A stretch of DNA of 64,000 bases, taken from the NCBI GenBank assembly GCA_029243485.1, contig JAQWRY010000064.1, forward strand, positions 1 to 64,000, in the 5' to 3' direction. A program made the position numbers and the translations under genes. The notes under the pieces were generated by a model. The model searched no databases. It was not told where the DNA came from and saw only the letters and a program-made list of their open reading frames with translations. Position 1 is the stretch's first letter, and each line of letters begins with the position of its first letter. The stretch is from Candidatus Binatia bacterium. Lineage in GTDB: Bacteria > Desulfobacterota > Binatia > UBA12015. Positions 40,263 through 47,583 of this stretch are shown here, piece after piece.

Positions 40263-40625
40263 CTAATAGTTCGAGACTTGAGAGGGCGACGGAGTGACCA
40301 TCGAAACGGGCTCCGGGGTTGGTGCCGGGCTGGTTGTGGCGGCGATGCCGGCGGTTGCCGAGCCTGGGGCGGCCGGGAGCGCTCGCTTGATCGCTTCCAA
40401 CTGTTCGAGTTGCTTGGCGACGCCCTGGAGAGTCGTGACGAGTTCGTGGGTCATGTTCTTCGCCCACTCCAACTGCTCCGTACTCACTTCGTCGAGGACT
40501 CCGCGGAGCTCGACGAATCGATCGATGACGCCTCCAACCCCGCCCAGGCCGCCTTTCGACAGCTTCTGTTCGAGATCGACGGAGAATCCGAGAAGTGCCT
40601 CAGTCTGCCCCAGTAGATCGCTCAT
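40263..40625 (-). CDS. Small protein of unknown function with own terminator
   Basis: A 120-residue soluble protein. The first ~85 residues are helical (LLGQTEALLGFSVDLEQKL, GGVGGVIDRFVELRGVLDEV, LEWAKNMTHELVTTLQGVAKQ) with a short Gly-rich turn, and the rest is a Pro/Ala/Thr-rich tail. I do not recognise the family; the helix pattern could be a phasin-like or other amphipathic-helix protein, but this is only a suggestion. A strong GAGGAGG six bases before ATG 40625 and a strong terminator just after the stop argue that it is a real, well-expressed gene. Confidence 0.65.
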   Translation of the reverse strand: MSDLLGQTEALLGFSVDLEQKLSKGGLGGVGGVIDRFVELRGVLDEVSTEQLEWAKNMTHELVTTLQGVAKQLEQLEAIKRALPAAPGSATAGIAATTSPAPTPEPVSMVTPSPSQVSNY

Positions 40626-40772
40626 GTCGCGCCTCCTCATGGGGTCATCGGCCGGAAGCTCCATTCCCTTGAGGGGTGCCCTGGGCGCCTTTGTAGGGGG
40701 CGTATGAAAGCGCGACGCGGGTCGGCACCCGGCGGAGTGCGGCATCCGTAAGCCGGCCGAGAGCCGAGCCGT

Positions 40773-41657
40773 TTAGCTCATGCGAGAGGAGAGGGCGGGC
40801 GAACCCTTCTTCCGAGCCACGATGCCGAGGCCGGTACGGACCTGGCTCGCTGCGGCGAGCTTCTCGAGCGCACGCAGTACGTAGATTGGGAGACGCTCGG
40901 CGTGCTCTCTGAGAAGCCGGAAGGGCCGTGCTCCCTGATGGACTTCCAGAACTTCGAAGCCACAGCCGCGTAGGAGAGCCGTGAGGCTCCGCGCCGAGAA
41001 GTAGAAGAGATGCGAATCGTCCATCGTCGATCCGCGTCGCCGTTTCTCCCGGAAGTCGTTCAGGTTCGGTACTTCGATCAACGCCAGCCCGCCCTCCGTG
41101 AGGTGCCTCGTCAGGCCGAGCAGCGTCGCACGGGGATCAGCGAGGAGTTCGAAGACCTGCGAGGACAGGAGGATGTCGAAGGGAGGCTCCGTGAACGCGG
41201 GGTCGTCGGGGAGCCCCCGGAACACCGAGAGCCCCATCGCTTCGACATGGTTGGCGAGGGACGGGTTCAACTCGATGCCCGTGCCGTCGAAGCCGGCTCG
41301 GCGCGCTTCGGCGAGGAACGTTCCACCACCGCAGCCGAAGTCGAGGAGGCGCGGCCGATCGAGATTGCCGAGGTACGAGCGTAGTACGCGAAGCATGTAG
41401 CGTTGGTGCAGGCCCGTCTCGGGGTCCGGCGGCGGGGGCGCCAAGCTTGCCGTGCGGTATCGGTCGACCCGCTCGTGCTCCAGACGGCGTGGGTTCCTTA
41501 GAACGAGGCCGCAGGCGCGGCAGCGCTCGTACCGGATAAACTCTCCGTTGTGGAAACGGGACGGCACACGGCAGTAGTGGGCCAGCCGCGGGTCGTCACA
41601 GAGAGGACAAGCGTGCAGGTACTCGAGAAGAGTCGCGGGGATCGGGTGGGCCGTCAC
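40773..41657 (-). CDS. SAM-dependent methyltransferase with zinc-ribbon start
   Basis: A 294-residue enzyme. An N-terminal Cys cluster (CPLCDD and CRACGLVLRNPR) resembles the zinc-binding segment found in sugar C-methyltransferases and related polysaccharide enzymes. The class I methyltransferase core has RLLDFGCGGGTFLAEARRAG with the SAM-binding Gly-rich loop, and DSHLFYFSARSLTALLRGCGF near the end. The GTG at 41657 overlaps the preceding stop. It lies at the end of the polysaccharide cluster, so a sugar or glycan substrate is likely but unproven. Confidence 0.82.
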   Translation of the reverse strand: MTAHPIPATLLEYLHACPLCDDPRLAHYCRVPSRFHNGEFIRYERCRACGLVLRNPRRLEHERVDRYRTASLAPPPPDPETGLHQRYMLRVLRSYLGNLDRPRLLDFGCGGGTFLAEARRAGFDGTGIELNPSLANHVEAMGLSVFRGLPDDPAFTEPPFDILLSSQVFELLADPRATLLGLTRHLTEGGLALIEVPNLNDFREKRRRGSTMDDSHLFYFSARSLTALLRGCGFEVLEVHQGARPFRLLREHAERLPIYVLRALEKLAAASQVRTGLGIVARKKGSPALSSRMS

Positions 41658-41977
41658 GACAGCTTCTCCGAGGCGAAGGGCGGAAGGCGTGAAACGCCGC
41701 GGCGCAGGCTCTCCCACTCGCCCGGGGCGACGAACCCCTTAGTTGCGAGGAAGATTGGGAAGGAGGCGAGCACAAGCGCCGGCCCCGCGAGTTGGAACGG
41801 CCAGACGAGGCCGATCTCCACTAGCATGCCGAACTTGTACACAATTCTGTACGTCGCAACGTCGCCGCGAGGCCCGTTCAGGGTCCCAGACTCGATGGCT
41901 TCACGCAGGAGCGGGCGCTCCTCTCCCCCGAGGTCACGGCCGGTGTGATCCGCGTCAGAAGCAAGGGTGGGGGTCAT
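41654..41977 (-). CDS. Small membrane protein of unknown function
   Basis: A 107-residue protein. The N-terminal third is polar; the central part has one or two hydrophobic spans (FGMLVEIGLVWPFQLAGPAL, VLASFPIFLATKGF). No family was recognised. Its start (ATG 41977) and stop each overlap flanking minus-strand frames by a few bases, which fits a polysaccharide operon member. GGAGA precedes the start by six bases. Confidence 0.5.
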   Translation of the reverse strand: MTPTLASDADHTGRDLGGEERPLLREAIESGTLNGPRGDVATYRIVYKFGMLVEIGLVWPFQLAGPALVLASFPIFLATKGFVAPGEWESLRRGVSRLPPFASEKLS

Positions 41978-42214
41978 GCGTGTTCTCCGAGGTCTTGGAT
42001 GAGCTCGTCGGTGGCATCGCGCGCCAGGCCGGTGCTGGTGTTCCACGCGGTGACGCGTGGGTACGCTTGTACGGTCGTGCTGATGTAGACGTGCGACGAA
42101 CCGATCCGGTGGGCCGGACGGTCGCGCAGACCGGCGCGAGTGGGATCCGCTCCAGGTCGCGCATTACCGCGACGCCGAGGGCCGAAAGCGGCTCTGGTGC
42201 GATGAGGCCGACGT
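41978..42214 (-). other. Unresolved stretch between acetyltransferase and small membrane gene
   Basis: A frame ending ATDELIQDLGEHA stops exactly in an ATGA overlap with the next gene, which suggests that its last ~50 codons are translated. The part before it switches frame (VNVGLIAPEPLSALGVAV lies in another frame), and no start is convincing. It may be the remains of a small gene with a frameshift. I cannot name it. Confidence 0.3.
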
Positions 42215-42814
42215 TCACGCAGCAAGCCTCCTTCCGCACTGCTCACACGAGGCCTCGCCCGGTTGGCGGTAGCGTCCCGACTTCTGCGATCGGCCCAGAG
42301 GGGTCCCGCAGAGGCAAACGAAGCCTTGGTTGCGCGCGGGATTCCCGAAGACGAGGCCGTACGCGGGCACGTCGCGGGTGACGACGGAGCCCATCCCGAC
42401 CATCGCGTACGCTCCGATTCGGATTCCCGGTCCGATGATCGCGCCGGCACCTATCGTTGCGCCCTCTCCGACGACGGTAGCGAGCGTGTTCTCATCGGGG
42501 TCGGAAGAGGGGAGCTCGCCCGTTTCCGGATCGAAGGCGCGCGGATGTCGATCGTTCGTGAAGACAACCCCGACCGAGATCATCGCCCGGTCTTCGATGC
42601 GTACGCCGGTGCAAACGTAGACCGACGCGTTGATCTTCACGCGCGAGCCGATCTCGACGCCGCACGCGATGTACGTCTTCTCACCGACGACGCACTGCTC
42701 GCCGATCCGGCTCGGGCCATGGACGTGGACGCCGTCCCAGACGCTGCTCCCGGGTCCGATTTCGACCTCGGGCTCGATGATCGCGGTAGCGTGAATTCGA
42801 GCAGCGTTTCTCAT
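42215..42814 (-). CDS. WbpD-like N-acetyltransferase, hexapeptide-repeat type
   Basis: A 199-residue left-handed beta-helix acyltransferase. Repeats such as AIIEPEVEIGPGSSVWDGV, GVEIGSRVKINASVYVCTGV and ATIGAGAIIGPGIRIGAYAM lead to the conserved end SVVTRDVPAYGLVFGNPARN. A C-terminal Cys pair segment follows (CLCGTPLG, CEQCGRRL). Enzymes of this type acetylate UDP-3-amino sugars for O-antigen synthesis. Its ATG overlaps the stop of the upstream GT2 fragment (ATGA). Confidence 0.85.
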   Translation of the reverse strand: MRNAARIHATAIIEPEVEIGPGSSVWDGVHVHGPSRIGEQCVVGEKTYIACGVEIGSRVKINASVYVCTGVRIEDRAMISVGVVFTNDRHPRAFDPETGELPSSDPDENTLATVVGEGATIGAGAIIGPGIRIGAYAMVGMGSVVTRDVPAYGLVFGNPARNQGFVCLCGTPLGRSQKSGRYRQPGEASCEQCGRRLAA

Positions 42815-43086
42815 GACCCTCCCTTTGCCTCAGCCGGTCGCAGCGGCCGCCGAGTTCCGGACCAACCGGAGGTTCTCGGGTGGCGGACGACGCTCATCCA
42901 ATCGGCATCGTGCGAGGCCTCGAGGAGCTTTGCGAAGGTGCCATCGCTGCTCCAGTCGTCCACGAACAGGAAGTGGCAATCGTGGGCTGGGCCCTCTCGC
43001 AGCGCCTCGAGGCGTGCGAGAAGCGCAGGAATCCCATCCTGCTCATCGAAACCAGGAACGATCACGGTCACTGGAGAAGTCGTCAT
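42811..43086 (-). pseudogene. GT2 glycosyltransferase N-terminal fragment
   Basis: 91 codons. PVTVIVPGFDEQDGIPALLA and FLFVDDWSSDGTFAKLL are the first two strands of a GT2 enzyme. The next block would be HPENLG; here HPRTSG is followed by unrelated residues, while a shifted frame gives HPENLRLVRNSAAAA and then a stop. The rest of the enzyme is missing, so this is a truncated gene. It keeps a 4-base overlap with the acetyltransferase gene. Confidence 0.65.
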
Positions 43087-43129
43087 AATTTTATTGGGAG
43101 TTGAGGTTTTTGGTGGGGGAATGCGTTGA

Positions 43130-43841
43130 TTAGTGGGCGTCGTGGCCGGAGCGGACGGCCGGGGTCTTCTGCGGGAGGATTTGGAGGTCCAGACCGAAGG
43201 GCCGGTTGTCGACGTATTCCATGTCGGAGCCGAGGCAGGCGTCGAACTGAGGCGTCCGACTACGCACCTGCCATAGAGTGGTGAGGCTCGGCTTCACGCT
43301 GAAGCGGCGGCGATGCCAACGGACGTCGATCCGGTCGACGTCGCGAACCGGCAGAGGGTGCGGGCCGACGAGGCTCATCTCGCCGAGCACGACGTTCCAG
43401 AGCTGCGGCAGCTCGTCGAGGCTCGCCTTCCCCAGGATGCGGCCGACCTGGGTCACGCGGGGGGGGGGGCGTTCTCGACCTTGAAGAAGGGGCCGCCGGC
43501 CTCGTCCATGTGCTCTAGGGGCACCTTTAGGGCAGGCGCGTCCAGCACCATCGTGCTGAACTTGTAGGCGTTGAAGCGGCGGCGGTTGAGGCCGACGCGA
43601 GGCTGCGAGAAGAGCATCAGGCCGCGGGAGTCGATGCGGACGGCAAGAGCGATGAGCGCCATGATCGGAGAGAGAGCCGTCGTGTCGGCAGAGTCGATCT
43701 CGGCGGCCGGAGCAGCCTGGATAGCCTCCGTGACGGCCCGGTTGTTTGCCCGCGTGCGGCGACGCAGGGAAGCGACGAGCTTTTCGTCCGCCGCCGGGTC
43801 CACGATCTCGACGGAAGCCGAGTCGTTGCGGCTGAGGATGC
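43130..43841 (-). pseudogene. Frameshifted bacterial sugar transferase
   Basis: The upstream frame gives LSPIMALIALAVRIDSRG, LFSQPRVGLNRRRFNAYKF and [13 protein letters not shown]. After a run of ten C the next frame gives [53 protein letters not shown] and MEYVDNRPFGLDLQIL. Together these are the catalytic part of a polyprenyl-phosphate sugar-1-phosphate transferase that starts glycan assembly at the membrane. The usual membrane helix before LSPIM is lost. Six or nine C in the run would keep the frame; ten breaks it. Confidence 0.7.
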
Positions 43842-43928
43842 CCTCGGTCCCCGGTGGATGAGGGCGTCGGCCATCTGCTCGATGACCTTCTAGCCATCGC
43901 GCGCAGCGAGGCTTGCGATTCTACACAT
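43842..43928 (-). pseudogene. Asparagine-synthase N-terminal remnant
   Basis: Read on the minus strand, MCRIASLAARDG is followed by TAG and then KVIEQMADALIHRGP. AsnB-type glutamine amidotransferase domains begin MCGIAG with the catalytic Cys2 and continue to MADAL-x-HRGPD-x-EG. A shifted frame then gives EGILSRND and runs into the sugar transferase. With a stop codon and frameshift in the first 30 residues it cannot make an enzyme. asnB-like genes are common in exopolysaccharide loci. Confidence 0.55.
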
Positions 43929-44324
43929 CGCCTGGCCTCTGATTCCGCAACCGTTCGCAGGCGGACCCTGGAAGTCATCGGATACATCAGGTGAGTATCC
44001 ACGGCATTCCGAGGTGGGGCCATCCGCCCCGTGGAATCAACGCTTTGGGCGGTAGCGCAGGAGGGTCGGGGCGCCCAGGAGGAGGCGGGCGGTCCTTTTG
44101 GTAGGGGTCGAACTTTGGGCCGAGCGAATCATGCTTGGGGCGGACTCCTACTTAGGGAGCGGCGGGGAAGCGGCTTCGCAAAGGAGCCTTGTCGCACCAC
44201 GTCCGATCTTCGGCGGACAGGAACTATTTTACCGCCTGGTGCCAGGGCGAGCGACCTTGGGCGCGCAGTCGCCGTTTCTACAGCGGCTGCCGCCGCCGCG
44301 TGCTTCGTGTGACGTGTGACGCTC
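43929..44324. other. Intergenic region, no gene seen
   Basis: About 400 bases between the AsnB remnant and the NHL protein gene. Short frames exist but have no recognisable motif. An imperfect hairpin (GGGGC-CATCC-GCCCC with flanking ATTCC and GGAAT) lies at about 44006-44037. It has no T run. Confidence 0.45.
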
Positions 44325-46772
44325 TTACTGTTTGCAGCGTAGTCCTGCCGTTTTCGGGAAGCAGAGTGGGATCTCTCCGGTCCGATCGAGTACGCCGATC
44401 TCGATTGCGACACGAACCGGCGTGGCCAGGTCGGTCAATAGATCGAGCTTGCCGATCTTGAACTTGAACTTGTACTCGAAGATTCCTTCGGAAACCTCTT
44501 TCCGCCTGAAGCTTGCGTTCGCGCTCTTGTCGGTGGTCTTGCACTTCACCGAACCGTTCGGCGCGGTCCCGCACTCCTGCGCGAGGAACTGCACCTGCGC
44601 GTAGATCGTCTGGGTAGCGTCGCCGACAGTGAACGTGAGGCCGTCGGACACGTCGAACACATCGAACGGCCCGAGCGGTCCGATCTCGAACGTGCCCTTG
44701 CCGGACACCTGGCCCTTGCCGAGCTTGCCCCAGCGCGCGGTGAGTTTGTTCACCTCGATCAGAGCGTCCTCGAGGTCGCAGCTGTCCGGGATCGTGTCGC
44801 CATCGAGATCGCCGCCGAGGCAACCGCATGTGCCGTCGATGCAGGACTCGTTCTCGGTGAACGGATCGCTATCGTCACAGATCGTGCCGTCGGACTCCAT
44901 GTAATCGCCCGGGCAGAACGCGTTCGCGCCAGTGCAGGATTCGCCGGGATCGCATCCGAGGTCGGTCGAGGCGCGGCATTGGGTTCCGGCGGGGATGAGC
45001 GCATCGGACGGGCACGCGACGATGAGTCCGTCGCAGATTTCGGCGATGTCGCAGACGCCGGCGACGCTACGGCAGACGGTCCCGGCGGCGTGCAGGCCGT
45101 CGGCGGGACATGTGGCATCGGCGCCGCTGCAGAGCTCGATGGCGTCGCAAAGGTCGACCCCGGGACGACAGACGGTAGACGAATTGTGGAGCGCGTCGCC
45201 GGGGCAGGCGGGGCCGGCGCCGGTGCACGTTTCGGCGGGATCGCACGTACCCGCTGAAGCCCGACAGGTTGTTTCGCCGCTCACGTATGAGTCCGAGGGG
45301 CAGATGGTAGCACCGGTGCAGACTTCCTGGACATCACACGTGCCGGCGGAGCCGCGACAGACGGTCCCCGGAGCCTCGGTCGCGTCGGCGGGGCAGCTGA
45401 CGCTGAGGCCGTTGCAAGTCTCGGCGATGTCGCAGAGTCCGGCCGCGGTGCGGCAGATGGTGCCCGCGGGGCGGACGAAGTCAGTGGGGCAGGTCGAAGC
45501 GACACCGTCGCAGACCTCGGGGGCGTCGCAGGCGTCGATTTCCGCGCGGCATTGCGTCCCGGCCGACTCGGTCTTGCAGGACGACGAGCAGCAATCGCCG
45601 CTTGATGTGTTGCCATCGTCGCACTCCTCGCCGATCTCGAGCACGCCGTCCCCGCATTCGGTGAACGCCGGGTCTTCGACGCGGCGGATACGGTGGTTCC
45701 CGGTATCGCCGATGAAAGCGTCGCCGGTTGCGCTCACGACGATCCCGGCCGGGTTGCGCAAGGAAGCACTGACAGCGGCTACGCCGTCGCCGTCGTAGGT
45801 TGCGAGGCCGGTGCCGGCGATGGTCATGATGACACCGGCTCCGTGCTCGACGCGGCGCAGGCGATTGTTCTGCGTGTCCGCGATGTAGAGATGTCGGTCG
45901 GCGTCCAGAGCGACCGCACCCGGCTTCTTGAGCTTCGCGTTCAATGCGCTGCCGCCGTCGCCGCCGTATCCGCTGCTGCCGTCACCGGCGAACGTACGGA
46001 TCGTGCCCAGCGAGATGTCGACCTTTCGAACACGGTTGTTCTCGGTATCGGCGATGAACAGGTCGCTGGAGATGTCGTAGGCAATGCCGCTGGGGCTATG
46101 GAGATCCGCCGCCGTAGCGGGGCCATTGTCGCCGCCGTATCCGCCGCTGCCGGTGCCGGCGATGGTCGATATGATGCCGGCCGCGCTGACGCGGCGGATG
46201 CGGTGATTGCCTGTGTCGGCGATCGTGAGCCGGCCGCTCGCGTCGAGGGCGACGTCGAAGGGTTCGTCTAGGCTGGCCGCCGTGGCAGGCCCTCCGTCAC
46301 CGGAAGCTCCTTCGTTCCCGTCCCCGGCCGTGGTGGTGATGACGCCGGTGGCCGCGGTTACCAAACGAATTCGGTGATTGTCGCTGTCGGCGATGTAGAA
46401 GTCACCGTTGGTCGCGACGGCGACACCGTGCGGGAAGCGGAGTCGGGCGGCGGTAGCCGCGCCTCCATCGCCGGAGAAGCCCTGGGAGCCGTTGCCCGCT
46501 ACGGTGGTGATGACCCCGGTCGAGGCATCGACCCGCCGGACCCGGTGGTTGTCGGTGTCGGCGAAAAAAAGGTTGCCCGCTGCATCCATGGCCTGCCCGC
46601 CGGGGCCCTGGATCTTGGCCACGGTCGCGGGACCACCGTCGCCGGTTTCTCCGCCCGAGCCCGCCCCCGCGTAGGTCGTGATCTCCCCTTGGAAGGCCGA
46701 GGCGGCAACCGGGGAGAGCAGGACCACGCAGGCGAGGAGCCTGGCTGCGAAGCGTACCGTGGGCTTGTCCAT
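44325..46772 (-). CDS. Secreted NHL-repeat and disintegrin-like Cys-repeat protein
   Basis: An 815-residue exported protein. A signal peptide (ACVVLLSPVAASAFQ) is followed by six NHL-type beta-propeller blades of about 55 residues, each with a form of GDGGPAT and a DTxNHRIRRV ending (DTDNHRVRRVD, DSDNHRIRLV, DTENNRVRKVD). Next is a DUF4215-like motif (CGDGVLEIGEECDDGN), then about eight Cys-rich repeats of roughly 35 residues (CDIAETCNGLSVSCPAD, CDPAETCTGAGPACPGD) as in disintegrin-like repeats of myxobacteria. A calcium-type DLDGDTIPDSCD turn and a beta-rich C-terminal domain end it. It is probably extracellular and involved in binding or adhesion. Function unknown. Confidence 0.85.
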   Translation of the reverse strand: MDKPTVRFAARLLACVVLLSPVAASAFQGEITTYAGAGSGGETGDGGPATVAKIQGPGGQAMDAAGNLFFADTDNHRVRRVDASTGVITTVAGNGSQGFSGDGGAATAARLRFPHGVAVATNGDFYIADSDNHRIRLVTAATGVITTTAGDGNEGASGDGGPATAASLDEPFDVALDASGRLTIADTGNHRIRRVSAAGIISTIAGTGSGGYGGDNGPATAADLHSPSGIAYDISSDLFIADTENNRVRKVDISLGTIRTFAGDGSSGYGGDGGSALNAKLKKPGAVALDADRHLYIADTQNNRLRRVEHGAGVIMTIAGTGLATYDGDGVAAVSASLRNPAGIVVSATGDAFIGDTGNHRIRRVEDPAFTECGDGVLEIGEECDDGNTSSGDCCSSSCKTESAGTQCRAEIDACDAPEVCDGVASTCPTDFVRPAGTICRTAAGLCDIAETCNGLSVSCPADATEAPGTVCRGSAGTCDVQEVCTGATICPSDSYVSGETTCRASAGTCDPAETCTGAGPACPGDALHNSSTVCRPGVDLCDAIELCSGADATCPADGLHAAGTVCRSVAGVCDIAEICDGLIVACPSDALIPAGTQCRASTDLGCDPGESCTGANAFCPGDYMESDGTICDDSDPFTENESCIDGTCGCLGGDLDGDTIPDSCDLEDALIEVNKLTARWGKLGKGQVSGKGTFEIGPLGPFDVFDVSDGLTFTVGDATQTIYAQVQFLAQECGTAPNGSVKCKTTDKSANASFRRKEVSEGIFEYKFKFKIGKLDLLTDLATPVRVAIEIGVLDRTGEIPLCFPKTAGLRCKQ

Positions 46773-46954
46773 GATTTGAGTTCCCGACGAGAAGAAAGTG
46801 GTGCAGCGCGTTCGGGGCGCGCGACAGGGCCCGCTGTTTGTATCAGACCCGCGGAGGGCGAGGGAAGGCTCTAGATCGACGGCGGTGCACTGGATCCGTG
46901 GCCTACCGGGCCTGCTGCTGCGCCTGTGCGGTTACCGGCTAGACGCGTCCGACT

Positions 46955-47478
46955 GCCGGACGCTTTGCGGCAGTGCCCGGTCACCGCGCCGATGACGATG
47001 GCCATTCCGAGCCCGCGGCCCGTGGGCTTCGTCGTGAAGAAGGGGACGGACATCTTGAGTCGGGTTTGCGGCGTCATCCCGCCCCCCCGTGTCCGAGCAC
47101 CTTGGGCTCGGTCGCACCGCGACCGGCATAGACCAACATCTGCCGGGTGAGTTCGGAGGCGCGCTCCGTTGCCAGCGAGACTTGCTGCATGCGTTCGGCG
47201 ATCGGTCCGGCGGCTCCATCGGTAACTGCCGTCGCGGTGCCGGACCCGGAGGTCGGCGGCGAACTCGTCTCTTTGGTCCGCGCCCGTGGTCTGGAAACGC
47301 GCGGTATCCCATTCGAGATCGTCGGGATGGAGCCGGCTCTGCCAACTCGCGAAGTCGGTCGGTTCGCCCTCCTTGTGTCAGGCCGATGAGTGCCGCCGTG
47401 GTCGGGCTGGCGTGGATGGTGCTGTTCTCGAGGTCGACCTCCAACCGTTCCTGGCTGGCGCGGAGCGTCGCATCCATT
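46955..47478 (-). pseudogene. Decayed PAS-domain histidine kinase
   Basis: Pieces in different frames on the minus strand keep kinase order: RASQERLEV and STIHASPTTAALIGLTQ, then LHPDDLEWDTARFQ and ADLRVRHRDGSYRW (a PAS fold-3 end), then MQQVSLATERASELTRQML (phosphorylation helix area), and finally VPFFTTKPTGRGLGMAIVIG (ATP lid with G2 box). Most of the ATPase domain and the phosphoacceptor His are missing between them. Several frameshifts and deletions mark a dead gene. Boundaries are approximate. Confidence 0.6.
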
Positions 47479-47583
47479 CCCCTCGTTCTCTTTCTCTGTC
47501 GGGCCGGTGGTTGGGTGCGGGCTGGACCGACCCTGCAGGAGAACGATCGATCAAACAACGAGAATCGGGCCGGGCCGCCCGGG

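Noticed and set aside
44006-44037. Imperfect hairpin in the gap before the NHL protein gene
   Set aside because: Unequal bulges and no T run; it cannot be assigned a role from sequence alone.
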